A DNA stretch of 24,429 nt from contig JAAEES010000002.1 of the NCBI GenBank assembly GCA_013415575.1, positions 1 through 24,429 of the forward strand, given 5' to 3'. The translations under genes and the position numbers were made by a program. The notes beneath the pieces were generated by a model. That model did no database searches. It saw nothing but the letters and a program-made list of their open reading frames with translations, and was not told where the DNA came from. This document shows, piece by piece, positions 7,464 through 14,942 of this stretch. This DNA comes from Methanomicrobiales archaeon (GTDB lineage: Archaea > Halobacteriota > Methanomicrobia > Methanomicrobiales > Methanospirillaceae). Numbering within the stretch: position 1 is the stretch's first letter; every line of letters begins with the position of its first letter.

Positions 7464-7856
7464 TCAGGGACTTGCAGGGGGCGGCACCAGCCGGGCTGTG
7501 TTTGCCTCCCTGCTGATCAGGCAGAAGATACCCCCAATGAGCATGATGAGATCCAGGGGAGGCAGAACACAGGAAATAACTGCAAAGATACCCGCACGGG
7601 AGAAATCATCCCTGCCCGCATAGTACAGGGCAGCAATTCCCATTGCCGTTCCTGCAAGCTTGAGCGTGAGGAGGGCAATGATGATCCATTGCGGAAGACT
7701 CATCATGATCCCAAAACCGGTTACCTGACCGACGCTCCAGACGATCCCGGCAATAAATCCAAGCAAGATTATCACCAGAATACTTAAAATAACCGCAACC
7801 AGGATGAGTATCTTCCCTATCTTCGCCTCGGATGAGAGTCCTTCGATATTCAACAT
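7464..7856 (-). CDS. Small integral membrane protein of unknown function
   Basis: A 130-aa protein with a short charged N-terminus (EGLSSEAKIGK) and three to four hydrophobic segments: about residues 16-45, 53-80 and 87-113. The last resembles the paired helices of small DUF4064/DUF4190-type membrane proteins (VISCVLPPLDLIMLIGGIF). The C-terminus is a proline-rich tail ending VPPPASP. I do not recognise a specific function. It is monocistronic, convergent with the flavoprotein gene. A TATA-like CCTTAATGG lies about 30 bases upstream of the ATG, which would make the transcript nearly leaderless; no Shine-Dalgarno sequence is apparent, which fits. Confidence 0.7.
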   Translation of the reverse strand: MLNIEGLSSEAKIGKILILVAVILSILVIILLGFIAGIVWSVGQVTGFGIMMSLPQWIIIALLTLKLAGTAMGIAALYYAGRDDFSRAGIFAVISCVLPPLDLIMLIGGIFCLISREANTARLVPPPASP

Positions 7857-8072
7857 ACAAGTACATTCCCGGCAGGCTCTCCATTAAGGTATCGGGTTCC
7901 CGAACCCTGCCATGCCCGTCCACCAGCCCGAAAGATCAAGGTACGGGAGAGGGAGGCGCTTCCTCTGCGGGGATACTGAAGATGCTCATCTGCCGAAAAG
8001 CAAGTAACCGGATTTTGAAAATAAATCTTGACCTGCTCTCCAGGGCTTCCCGCAGAATGCCGGAATCACTGA
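7857..8072 (-). other. Intergenic region between two minus-strand membrane protein genes
   Basis: No convincing gene. On the minus strand there is a second TATA-like box (8018-8026, AT-rich AGATTTATTTT). About 30 bases downstream of it is a 17-codon frame with ATG at 7989, reading SIFSIPAEEAPPSPVP after the Met. This could be a leader of the 7464-7856 gene or chance. Confidence 0.25.
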
Positions 8073-8495
8073 TTACTGCGGGGGTCCGGTTTTCCTGATG
8101 AGGTAGTATGATGCAGAGAGAGCGATGATCACTGCCCCGAGGGCAATCATGGAACTGCTGTTGAGCACCTCCCCTCCCTCAGCGAAAGGATCGAGGAGGA
8201 TGATCTTCCGGGCAACAGCGATGATCGCTACGAGAATGATGATCTCAACATGAATCTCATTCTTGAGGAGGTATACCTTGATGGTCTCCAGAAGTTCAAT
8301 TCCGATGAGAATGAGCAGGAAATAGCCAAAGACCTGAAGGATTTCATGGTTTGCGAGCCGGTACGAGAGATCGGTAACGAGTGCATCGTAGAGAATTACC
8401 AGGAGTTCGACGACTCCGAGAAAGATGACACCTGCCAGCAGGATCATCAGGATGTAGTACACACCCCGCTCAAATTTATTTATATACTCGAGCAT
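8073..8495 (-). CDS. PsiE-like (phosphate-starvation-inducible family) membrane protein
   Basis: A 140-aa protein starting MLEYINKFERGVYYILMILL, with four predicted membrane helices (about residues 12-35, 53-72, 83-100 and 112-133). The motif order FERGVYYILM, then a helix with LLILIGIELLETIKVYL, then HVEIIILVAIIAVARKIILLD matches the PsiE family. PsiE is induced on phosphate starvation in enteric bacteria, but its biochemical role is unknown, so the name says little about function here. I place the start at 8495 rather than at upstream in-frame codons. AGGAGGA lies eight to fourteen bases upstream, and the upstream residues are unlike the family and would overlap the neighbouring divergent gene. 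A TATA-like GGATAAATG lies near 8546-8554 on this strand. Confidence 0.85.
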   Translation of the reverse strand: MLEYINKFERGVYYILMILLAGVIFLGVVELLVILYDALVTDLSYRLANHEILQVFGYFLLILIGIELLETIKVYLLKNEIHVEIIILVAIIAVARKIILLDPFAEGGEVLNSSSMIALGAVIIALSASYYLIRKTGPPQ

Positions 8496-8591
8496 CTCGC
8501 ATCCTCCTGACCATGATATGTTCCTGTACCTGTTGGGATTCACGACATTTATCCGTAGTGCTGGATTGTGCACCAGGTCGTGACCATGAAT

Positions 8592-8601
8592 GTATAAATA
8601 A
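8592..8601 (+). promoter_or_regulatory. TATA box GTATAAATAA for the PEGA-repeat gene
   Basis: A near-consensus archaeal TATA box centred about 26 bases upstream of the ATG at 8623. The spacing predicts a leaderless transcript, consistent with the absence of a Shine-Dalgarno sequence. Confidence 0.6.
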
Positions 8602-8622
8602 TAGGGAGAATTCGTTTTAATC

Positions 8623-9906
8623 ATGCGTATATTCAGCACTGGTATCGGTTTCATATTCATCCTGCTCGCCCTGAATGGTTTTGTTACCGGACAGGCCATC
8701 ATCGGGGGAGATATCGGGTATTTCGCGGTTGAATCGAGTCCCGGTGAAGCACAGGTCATCTTTGACGGCGTGTACTATGGAAACACGCCGCTGACTATCC
8801 CGGTGTATTCGACCGCCACCCCGCGGCATACCATCACCGTCTCGAAATCGGGATACTTTCCCTGGACCCGGACTTATGCCTCGAATCCTGGCGCAGGAGA
8901 GACTATACGTATCGTCGCCATTCTCGAGCAGAGCTCTGAATTCGGCACCCTTACCGTCACATCTTCACCACCCGGGGCGCTGATCACCATTGACGGCGGC
9001 AAGGGACAGCAGGCACCGTGGATCTACACCGATATCAGGGCGGGCAGTCATATCGTCCGGGCCTTTCTCTCGGGATATCAGCCCTTCCTGACCATCGTCA
9101 GTGTTCCGCCGGGCGGAACGATAACGGTTGATGCCACCCTCGCCCCCCTCTCCGAAATCGGGGTGCTCCAGGTGAAGAGCTCCCCGGGGGGTGCTGATGT
9201 CTATGTCGATGGGTTCTACAGCGGAGCCACTGCTGCAACCATCGGAAACCTTGCTGCCGGCCCTCATATTGTCCAGCTCAGGCTTGCTGGGTACCGGGAG
9301 TGGATAACGACGATTGATATCCGGGCAAACGCTGTCGCCTTTGTGGATGCAGCCCTCGAACCCGCCACCACCGATCCTACCGGTAATATTGTGGTCTCTT
9401 CCGATCCACCAGGTGCTTCGGTATACCTCAACAACGACTTCCAGGGAAGGACGCAGGCGGATAATCCCCTCGATCTTACCGGGATACCCCCGGGATCCTA
9501 CACTCTCGAGCTCCAGCTTGCGAATTACCGCGATTTTGAAACTAGTGTTGAAGTTCGTGCCGGGAAAACTGAAGTGGTGAACGCAGCCCTCATTCCCGCA
9601 ACGAGTCCCTCCGGGACCGGAATACTCCAGATCAGCTCAAATCCCCAGGGGGCAAACATCTTTCTCGACAATGTCTGCAGGGGGGTCACACCCCTGACCA
9701 TCACTTCTGTCGAGACCGGAGCCCATAGCCTGCTCCTCCGTCTGCCGGGCTACAATGATTACACCTCTTCGGTCACCATCTCCCCGGGTCAGTCACTCCA
9801 GGTACAGGCTGCCCTATCCCCGGTTCCGACCCAGGCCGGATGTGGCGCACTCCTCCTGCTCGGGGCGTTCCTGGGTGCCCTCCTGCTCTCAAAAAGACTG
9901 CGCTGA
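8623..9906 (+). CDS. Secreted, membrane-anchored protein of five PEGA repeats
   Basis: The 427-aa protein has an N-terminal signal peptide (about residues 1-24) and five tandem PEGA-type beta repeats at roughly 33-102, 108-175, 180-247, 254-325 and 333-400. Each opens with an SSPxGAxVxxDG-like element and closes with GxHxVxLxxxGYxxW/F. A C-terminal hydrophobic helix (about 405-423) ends in SKRLR, so it is anchored outside the membrane with a short basic cytoplasmic tail. PEGA domains occur in surface and S-layer-associated proteins of methanogens; their ligand is generally unknown. Repeats 4 and 5 have lost the canonical DG (LNN and LDN instead), and repeat 5 has a lone Cys at 352. A T-run follows the stop. 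Confidence 0.9.
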   Translation: MRIFSTGIGFIFILLALNGFVTGQAIIGGDIGYFAVESSPGEAQVIFDGVYYGNTPLTIPVYSTATPRHTITVSKSGYFPWTRTYASNPGAGETIRIVAILEQSSEFGTLTVTSSPPGALITIDGGKGQQAPWIYTDIRAGSHIVRAFLSGYQPFLTIVSVPPGGTITVDATLAPLSEIGVLQVKSSPGGADVYVDGFYSGATAATIGNLAAGPHIVQLRLAGYREWITTIDIRANAVAFVDAALEPATTDPTGNIVVSSDPPGASVYLNNDFQGRTQADNPLDLTGIPPGSYTLELQLANYRDFETSVEVRAGKTEVVNAALIPATSPSGTGILQISSNPQGANIFLDNVCRGVTPLTITSVETGAHSLLLRLPGYNDYTSSVTISPGQSLQVQAALSPVPTQAGCGALLLLGAFLGALLLSKRLR

Positions 9907-9921
9907 CAGCCCCCCCTCATA

Positions 9922-9930
9922 CCTTTTTTC
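9922..9930 (+). terminator. T-run terminator after the PEGA gene
   Basis: CCTTTTTTC at 9922-9930 directly precedes the stop codon of the convergent HNH-like gene. A T6 run of this kind is a typical archaeal 3' end. Confidence 0.5.
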
Positions 9931-10281
9931 TTATGCACCGTTGAGGAAGAGATCTATTCCCCCTGATGAAAGGGCGGATGCGAAGAGCTCTTCCGGATCC
10001 GGTGAGGGAGGAGGAACATAGGCACTCTGCCGGAATACCTTTCTGATCCTGCATTCTACATCCCTCCTTCGGGTCCTGACCAGGAGGCGCTGTTCCCGTT
10101 CGGGAACAGCACAGGTATGCATCGATGTATGGCAGGCCGGGCACAGGAGGAGAATATGCATGACCGGATCATCGTGCCGGTCCCGATCATTCGTACCAGG
10201 GATACAATGGATTTCCAGAAGGAGGGGGAAGATCCTGTTACCACAGCATTCACACTGCTGGTCTGTTGTCATTTTGAGCAT
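9931..10281 (-). CDS. HNH-endonuclease-like zinc-binding protein
   Basis: A 116-aa protein with the metal-ligand layout of a small HNH/McrA-type domain. It has CECCGNRI near residues 10-17, LEIHCIPG (an HHxxG-like position) around 21-28, and LLLCPACHTSMH around 44-55. After this come a basic stretch (LLVRTRRRDVECRIRKVF) and a proline-rich acidic tail. HNH domains usually nick or cut DNA, but the second His of the catalytic pair is replaced by Cys (EIHC), so it could be a binding protein only. Start choice is between ATG 10281 (MLKMTT) and ATG 10272 (MTTDQQ). The frame extends to 10338, but that extension looks unrelated. It is separated from the moa operon by about 160 bases with no clear gene. 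Confidence 0.65.
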   Translation of the reverse strand: MLKMTTDQQCECCGNRIFPLLLEIHCIPGTNDRDRHDDPVMHILLLCPACHTSMHTCAVPEREQRLLVRTRRRDVECRIRKVFRQSAYVPPPSPDPEELFASALSSGGIDLFLNGA

Positions 10282-10440
10282 CCCGGCCCGTTGTGCCGAT
10301 ATTGATCGTTCGAACCGCGAGCATCCCGGTGCATTCATGACATCCAGCGGATGGGGGGTGCACTGAAAAAAATCTTTTGAACGGCAGTCAGCCTGCCAGC
10401 AACACCGGTATTGTCCGGAACTCCCGGGAATGTTCCATTC

Positions 10441-10914
10441 TCACCGGTTTTTCCGGAGAGGAAAGGCAGCAGAAAGGAGGAGGCGATCCTCCCCCGGGCC
10501 AAAATAACCCGGGAAGATGCCGGTCTCGTGAAATCCCCATGCCCGGTAGAGGGAGCGGGCAGGGTGGTTTTCGGGATCGACGGTCAGCAGAACCCTCTGT
10601 ACCGGGGCCTCGCTGAATGCTGAGAAGAGGGATGAGAGCAAGGCTGTTCCGACAGAACGTCGACGAAAGCGGTCTGCCACCCGCAACCGGAGAACCCACC
10701 CTTCTTCAGGCGCCGTCAGGGGAACTGCCCCGACAACGTACCCGGCCACGGTCCTGCCACACACCGCAACAAGAAACATCGGACCAAAGAGGACCGCAGC
10801 CTGCCGGACAAAAACAGCGGCGCTGTAGGGTGAACCTTTTTCGCCCTGCTCAAGGTTGCAGACTGCCAAAAAATCATCAGGTGAGAATTGCCTGATAACG
10901 ATGTCCGGATCCAT
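10441..10914 (-). CDS. GNAT-family N-acetyltransferase (RimI-like)
   Basis: A 157-aa GNAT-fold protein: N-terminal IVIRQFSPDDFLAVCNLEQ, a central VAGYVVGAV strand, then the acetyl-CoA-binding motif A VADRFRRRSVGTALL (R/Q-x-x-G-x-G/A type). The C-terminal half has LTVDPENHPARSLYRAWGF and GYFGPGEDRLLL, typical of RimI-like enzymes that acetylate protein N-termini or small amines. The ATG at 10914 is chosen over 10947, which would overlap moaE by 25 bases. With 10914 the genes are eight bases apart, so it is probably the fourth gene of the moeB-moaD-moaE operon. The substrate is unknown; an acetyltransferase in a molybdopterin-synthase operon has no established role. Confidence 0.85.
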   Translation of the reverse strand: MDPDIVIRQFSPDDFLAVCNLEQGEKGSPYSAAVFVRQAAVLFGPMFLVAVCGRTVAGYVVGAVPLTAPEEGWVLRLRVADRFRRRSVGTALLSSLFSAFSEAPVQRVLLTVDPENHPARSLYRAWGFHETGIFPGYFGPGEDRLLLSAAFPLRKNR

Positions 10915-10922
10915 CGCTCTTT

Positions 10923-11324
10923 TCAGGTATGTTCTCCGGGTACCCACCGGGACCCCTCATTCGTGTATTCCTTCTTCCAGATGGGTACCGTTTCCTTGAT
11001 CCGGTCAATGATATACTCACACGCACGGAAGGCATCCCTGCGATGGGGTGCTCCGACCACGATCAGCACGATGTGATCCCCTACCGAAAGTGTACCGATG
11101 CGGTGGATGATATCCACGGACTGTATGGCATACCGGGATAGTGCCTCGTCTCTGATAGCCTCGAGTTCCTGGAGTGCCGCTTCCCGGAATGTCTCGAGCT
11201 CAATCGCGGTGATGCCGTCATCACGGACGATCCCGGTAAAGGTCACGATGCCGCCGACCTGGCGGTCACGGGCAGCATTGATGTATACTCCGGGATCAAA
11301 ATCCTCCTGGGTTATGGTGATCAT
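10923..11324 (-). CDS. moaE: Molybdopterin synthase large subunit MoaE
   Basis: The 133-aa protein spans the whole MoaE family. It has VTFTGIVRDDG near residues 27-37, then IGTLSVGDHIVLIVVGAPHRR (about 76-96), then CEYIIDRIKETVPIWKKE (102-119). His94-Arg95-Arg96, Lys110 and Lys117 match the conserved substrate and catalytic positions of MoaE. It receives sulfur from the thiocarboxylated C-terminus of MoaD and inserts it into precursor Z to make molybdopterin, needed for the tungsten or molybdenum formylmethanofuran and formate dehydrogenases of methanogens (general knowledge). AAAGGAGAG is a clear ribosome binding site. It lies 12 bases after moaD in the same operon. Confidence 0.93.
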   Translation of the reverse strand: MITITQEDFDPGVYINAARDRQVGGIVTFTGIVRDDGITAIELETFREAALQELEAIRDEALSRYAIQSVDIIHRIGTLSVGDHIVLIVVGAPHRRDAFRACEYIIDRIKETVPIWKKEYTNEGSRWVPGEHT

Positions 11325-11336
11325 GCTTCTCTCCTT

Positions 11337-11615
11337 TCAGCCACCCGCAACGGGCGGGTAGATAGCCACTTCGTCTCCCTCATAAAGGATGATGCTGTCC
11401 AGGGAACTCCGGGGTACCCGTTTCCGGTTAACCATGAAGATAACGTGCTCCCGGATCGCTCCCTGATCATCGAACAGCATCCCCCTGCTCTCATCAGACC
11501 GTGAAGCGAGCGCTGCAAAGAGTACCGGAAGCCCTGATCTTTGAGGGAGATCGAGTACCGTCACTTCTCCGACCACTTCACGGAACTGTGCAAACGCCCT
11601 TACGGTGATTTTCAT
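11337..11615 (-). CDS. moaD: MoaD/ThiS-family ubiquitin-like sulfur carrier
   Basis: The 92-aa beta-grasp protein starts MKITVRAFAQFREVVG, has the typical IREHVIFMVNRKRV and ILYEGDEVAIYPPVAGG segments, and ends with the diagnostic C-terminal Gly-Gly. The C-terminal glycine is adenylated by an E1-like enzyme and thiocarboxylated, giving sulfur to MoaE. Archaeal members of this family can double as protein modifiers (SAMPs). The ATG at 11615 overlaps the moeB stop as ATGA, so translation of the two genes is probably coupled; GGGAGG just upstream supports this start. An extended frame up to 11723 runs inside moeB and is not credible. Confidence 0.92.
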   Translation of the reverse strand: MKITVRAFAQFREVVGEVTVLDLPQRSGLPVLFAALASRSDESRGMLFDDQGAIREHVIFMVNRKRVPRSSLDSIILYEGDEVAIYPPVAGG

Positions 11616-12370
11616 GACTCGCCTCCCCCCCTGCCCGTATCCTGTGTGCCGTTCCCACAGGCTGTGCACTCCGGATCCGGTTCGAGATCCAGAAAAGTAA
11701 CAGAAGAATCCCTCCCGTCCCAAATCAGAAGACGATTTTTCATTAGTGTGCCCCTGCCGGTCAGGAACTTGATCGCCTCATGCGCCTGCATCAGGCCGAT
11801 AATTCCTGCTGTAGTCCCGATAATGGGGAATTCTGATCCGCCTGGCGGATTGGGAAAGATACATTGCAAACACGCCGTCTCGCCGGGAATCACAGTTGTG
11901 AGGTGGCCGTCATAACCGGAAACCGCCCCATGGATGCAGGGGATGCCATGTACAAGGGCTGCCAGGTTCAGGGCATACCGGGCAGGAAAATTGTCGAGTG
12001 CATCGATGATAAGGGTGGCCTGCCTGGTCAGGGCCTTCGCATTCTGACCGGTGACAACCTCACACACATCATCGATGACCATATCAGGGTTCACTGCCTG
12101 GAGTTTGTCCCGGGCTGATACCGTCTTGTTCCGTCCGATATCCTGCTCCCAGTGAAGGATCTGCCGGTTCAGGTTGGTCATCTCCACCTGGTCGGAATCA
12201 ATAATGGTCAGGCGGCCCAAACCGGCGACAGCGAGATAGAGTGCCGCAGGGCAGCCGAGTCCTCCGGCTCCTGCAAGAACCACGTGTGCCGCTTTGAGCC
12301 GTTCCTGGCCCTCCTCGCCAATGAACGCGATCTGGCGGGAATACCTCTCAATTTCCCTTTCGGTGAGCAT
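11612..12370 (-). CDS. moeB: MoeB/ThiF/HesA-family E1-like adenylyltransferase
   Basis: The 252-aa protein starts TEREIERYSRQIAFIGEEG. It has the nucleotide-binding GAGGLG (residues 34-39), IIDSDQVEMTNLNRQILH with the adenylation Asp and Arg69, and DALDNF (about 123-128). Zinc-binding pairs Cys167/Cys170 (CLQC) and Cys235/Cys238 (CTAC) follow. It activates the C-terminal glycine of a ubiquitin-like carrier with ATP, and moaD directly behind it is the obvious partner. Archaeal homologues (UbaA) can also activate several SAMP-type modifiers, so it may serve more than molybdopterin synthesis. It is first in the minus-strand operon, divergent from larE. There is no rhodanese domain, so sulfur must come from elsewhere. 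Confidence 0.92.
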   Translation of the reverse strand: MLTEREIERYSRQIAFIGEEGQERLKAAHVVLAGAGGLGCPAALYLAVAGLGRLTIIDSDQVEMTNLNRQILHWEQDIGRNKTVSARDKLQAVNPDMVIDDVCEVVTGQNAKALTRQATLIIDALDNFPARYALNLAALVHGIPCIHGAVSGYDGHLTTVIPGETACLQCIFPNPPGGSEFPIIGTTAGIIGLMQAHEAIKFLTGRGTLMKNRLLIWDGRDSSVTFLDLEPDPECTACGNGTQDTGRGGGES

Positions 12371-12405
12371 GCTTTCCGGGCAGGAACCTCCCCTGGCTCC
12401 TGCAC

Positions 12406-12414
12406 ACTATTATG
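12406..12414 (-). promoter_or_regulatory. TATA-like box for the moeB-moaD-moaE operon
   Basis: On the minus strand CATAATAGT is centred about 40 bases upstream of the moeB ATG, predicting transcription from about 12385. A separate CATAATGTATTT on the plus strand (about 12427-12438) could drive larE, so both promoters would share this 106-base region. Confidence 0.4.
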
Positions 12415-12476
12415 AGGCGTTTCACCATAATGTATTTCCTGCAGAGTCCCTGGCCGGCAGCGATCTATCTGCCGGA

Positions 12477-13286
12477 ATGGGGAACAACCGGGTGATATCC
12501 CTGGTATCAGAGAAAGAGAATGCCCTGAGGAAAGCCCTTTCCGGGAAGAATCGCTTCATCATTGCGTATTCCGGCGGTGTGGATAGTGCGCTCCTCGCCG
12601 CGATAGCACAGGAGGTGCTGGGGGAACGTGCCCGCCTCATCCTTCTCGATTCCCCTCTCCTCCCCCGGAGGCAACTCCTTGAGGCGCGGGAACGGGCATC
12701 GGCACTCGGCATCCCTCTCACCATCGTCCCATTCCCGATCCTTGACGATCCCGGATTCAGGCAGAACCGCAGAGACCGGTGCTACCGATGTAAAAAACTG
12801 GCCTGTAGGATTCTCAGGGATGCTGCCAGGGATTTTGGCACCGACACCGTAGCAGATGGCGTACAGACGAGCGATCTCGATGAATTCCGGCCGGGCCTCC
12901 GTGCCTGCGAGGAGGAGGGAGTCATCCATCCATACGTCGAATGTGGTATCTCAAAAAAAGACATCCGCGAAATTGCCCGTTCACGCGGCCTCCCGTTCTG
13001 GAACAGCCCTTCATCAGCCTGTCTCGCATCACGAATCCCTTACGGCGAAGAGATAACGCCCGGGAAGGTCCGGACCATCGAAACGGGTGAGGATCTCATC
13101 CATTCCTTCGGTCTCACCCAGGTCAGGCTCCGGTCGCATGGTGATCTGGCCCGGATCGAAGTTCTTCCGGATGAGTTTTCCCGGGTGCTTCGGAACAGGG
13201 AAGAGATCGCAGCCGGACTCAGGAGCGCCGGTTACCGGTACATTACCCTGGATATTGAGGGGTTCCGGAGTGGAAGCCTGGATTGA
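12477..13286 (+). CDS. larE: LarE-type PP-loop sulfur transferase with three conserved cysteines
   Basis: The 269-aa protein carries the PP-loop AYSGGVDSALLA (residues 30-41) for ATP adenylation, RCYRCKK (Cys102, Cys105), VADGVQTSDLDEFRPGLRA (125-143) and SPSSACLASRIPYGE (Cys182). This matches LarE, which donates sulfur to build the nickel-pincer cofactor of lactate racemase. In Lactobacillus LarE a single cysteine (equivalent to Cys182) is sacrificed. The pattern with all three cysteines is the one described for [4Fe-4S]-cluster LarE proteins that can act catalytically. No larA, larB or larC is visible, so the target here is open. ATG 12477 is preferred because the frame upstream to 12294 runs antisense through moeB. 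tauE follows after 15 bases. Confidence 0.88.
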   Translation: MGNNRVISLVSEKENALRKALSGKNRFIIAYSGGVDSALLAAIAQEVLGERARLILLDSPLLPRRQLLEARERASALGIPLTIVPFPILDDPGFRQNRRDRCYRCKKLACRILRDAARDFGTDTVADGVQTSDLDEFRPGLRACEEEGVIHPYVECGISKKDIREIARSRGLPFWNSPSSACLASRIPYGEEITPGKVRTIETGEDLIHSFGLTQVRLRSHGDLARIEVLPDEFSRVLRNREEIAAGLRSAGYRYITLDIEGFRSGSLD

Positions 13287-13301
13287 AGGTGGGGAGGATC
13301 C

Positions 13302-14117
13302 ATGATACCCGTGCCTGATGTCGCTGCTGCTGTCTGCATGGGAGTGCTGGCCGGGTTTCTCGCGGCACTGGCAGGTGTCGGCGGAGGGTTCCTCTATGTT
13401 CCGATACTCGTGCTGGTCTTCGGCCTTGACCCCCAGGATGCCGTTGGCACCAGCCTCACCGTAATCATCTTCACCACCCTTGCTGCTTCAGTATCCTATC
13501 TGCGTCAGAAAAGAGTCTTTTTCCGGAGCGCTGCTTGCCTGATCGTCCCGAGCGTCGTGTTTGCCATCGCCGGAGCCTACCTCACGGCTTTCATATCCGG
13601 GGTAATCGTTGCGCTGCTCTTCTCCCTGGTTGTCGGCCTGCTGGCGGTCAAACTTTTATTTCAGGAATTTCCACTGGTGGGGGCGATTGAGAGGGGGCCT
13701 TTCTGTGAAGAAACCTGTTGCGACCGCTTCTCCTGTATCGCGAAAAACAGGCTTTACTACCTGCACTACGCTGTATGGGGCTCGCTTGCCGGCCTGGCCA
13801 GCGGGCTGACCGGAATAGGGGGAGGAGTGTTCAATGTGCCGACACTGGTTACCGCAGGAATACCCGTGCACTTTGCCGTCGCTACCTCCACCATTGTGGT
13901 TCTCGCGACGTCAGGTGCGGGGGCCGGCATCCATGCCACGCTCGGCCATATTCAGCCTGCATATGCTCTCAGCCTTTCGACAGGTGCAGTGATAGGGGCG
14001 TATGCAGGTGCGCAGACAGCCCCGAAAGCACCTGAGCAGCTGCTCAGGAAGGGTATCGGGATTCTCCTGGCCGTCGTGGCTCTCACCATGCTTATCACCA
14101 CTCTTCTCGGTATGTAA
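13302..14117 (+). CDS. TauE/SafE-family sulfite-type anion permease
   Basis: The 271-aa integral membrane protein has two homologous halves, each opening with a glycine motif: AGFLAALAGVGGGFLYVPIL (about residues 17-36) and AGLASGLTGIGGGVFNVP (about 162-179). Seven or eight helices are expected. This is the TauE/SafE (COG0730) family, implicated in export or uptake of sulfite, sulfoacetate and related anions. The cytosolic or external loop between the halves (about 122-152) carries four cysteines, 135, 139, 140 and 145 (CEETCC...C), a possible metal or sulfur site. GGGGAGGATCC before the ATG is a strong ribosome binding site. Being 15 bases behind larE suggests co-transcription and a joint sulfur role. 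Confidence 0.9.
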   Translation: MIPVPDVAAAVCMGVLAGFLAALAGVGGGFLYVPILVLVFGLDPQDAVGTSLTVIIFTTLAASVSYLRQKRVFFRSAACLIVPSVVFAIAGAYLTAFISGVIVALLFSLVVGLLAVKLLFQEFPLVGAIERGPFCEETCCDRFSCIAKNRLYYLHYAVWGSLAGLASGLTGIGGGVFNVPTLVTAGIPVHFAVATSTIVVLATSGAGAGIHATLGHIQPAYALSLSTGAVIGAYAGAQTAPKAPEQLLRKGIGILLAVVALTMLITTLLGM

Positions 14118-14140
14118 TCGGACCGGGTTCCTGGGGCGAT

Positions 14141-14761
14141 TTACTTCCCGGGCTGGAGCAGGGATCCAGGAGTTTCTCCCCGGGGGAGGGATCGCAGGTA
14201 ATGGGCGGCAATTGCAATAGCGATGATCGCACCGATGATATTTGAGACGGTATCAAGAATTGAATCGATGACGCCGTTGTTGTAGGACGACTGGACGAGG
14301 ACATCGATATAGTACTCGCACACCTCCCAGCTCAGACCGAACAGAATGACCAGGACGAACGTCCAGAGCAGGATCCGGGAGGGACGCACCCTGATCTCCC
14401 AGTAATCAAGCACCAGGAAGAACGAGAAGATGAGGAGCCCGAGAGCCAGAGCTGAAACACCATGTGCCAGCTTGTCATAGTAGGGCATGAACTTCCAGTA
14501 CCAGCGGTTGATTCCCCCGGCGATATGGAGAAAAAGGGCGAGTCCAATTGTGCTCTTGGTTCCGAACGGGAGGATAATGGAGATCTTTTTTTCCACGAGA
14601 ACCGGGACAAGGAGGAGTGCCATCGATATGAGCACGACATAGAACCTGGTGGTGTCTTCAATGAGAACCGCCTGGACGGCGAACCCGAGAAATATGACTT
14701 CAAAGGCGAGGAGAACGGCATATTCGAGTTGTTGTCGGTTCATGCTCTGGTACTCCATCAT
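14141..14761 (-). CDS. VanZ/YjdF-like polytopic membrane protein
   Basis: A 206-aa protein with about six hydrophobic segments, at roughly residues 14-35, 40-56, 66-82, 98-118, 130-148 and 172-190. Motifs resemble the YjdF (DUF2238)/VanZ-like group: YYDKLAHGVSALALGLLIF, FGLSWEVCEYYID, and DSILDTVSNIIGAIIA, with charged residues inside membrane helices. The function of this group is not established. The start at 14761 has AAGGAGTG seven bases upstream; a second ATG follows at once. It is convergent with the TauE gene (23 bases apart) and divergent from the nitrogenase-like gene. The tail ends RGETPGSLLQPGK. Confidence 0.78.
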   Translation of the reverse strand: MMEYQSMNRQQLEYAVLLAFEVIFLGFAVQAVLIEDTTRFYVVLISMALLLVPVLVEKKISIILPFGTKSTIGLALFLHIAGGINRWYWKFMPYYDKLAHGVSALALGLLIFSFFLVLDYWEIRVRPSRILLWTFVLVILFGLSWEVCEYYIDVLVQSSYNNGVIDSILDTVSNIIGAIIAIAIAAHYLRSLPRGETPGSLLQPGK

Positions 14762-14942
14762 TATTTACACTCCTTGGTAATATCTCTGCTCATCGTTCCG
14801 GGACGAGAAGACCTGATAAGCGCAGTCCAACCAGAAATTAACCATTCCGGACCGGCCAGGTACGTGGTGGGGGAACGTCCTGTCTTCCACATCGTTTTTC
14901 TATGGGCGGGACCATGATCCCGTAGAAGCGGACGGAGGATCG

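Noticed and set aside
13087..14035. Frames within larE and tauE in alternative phases
   Set aside because: Shadows of well-supported genes, arginine- and serine-rich with no family features.
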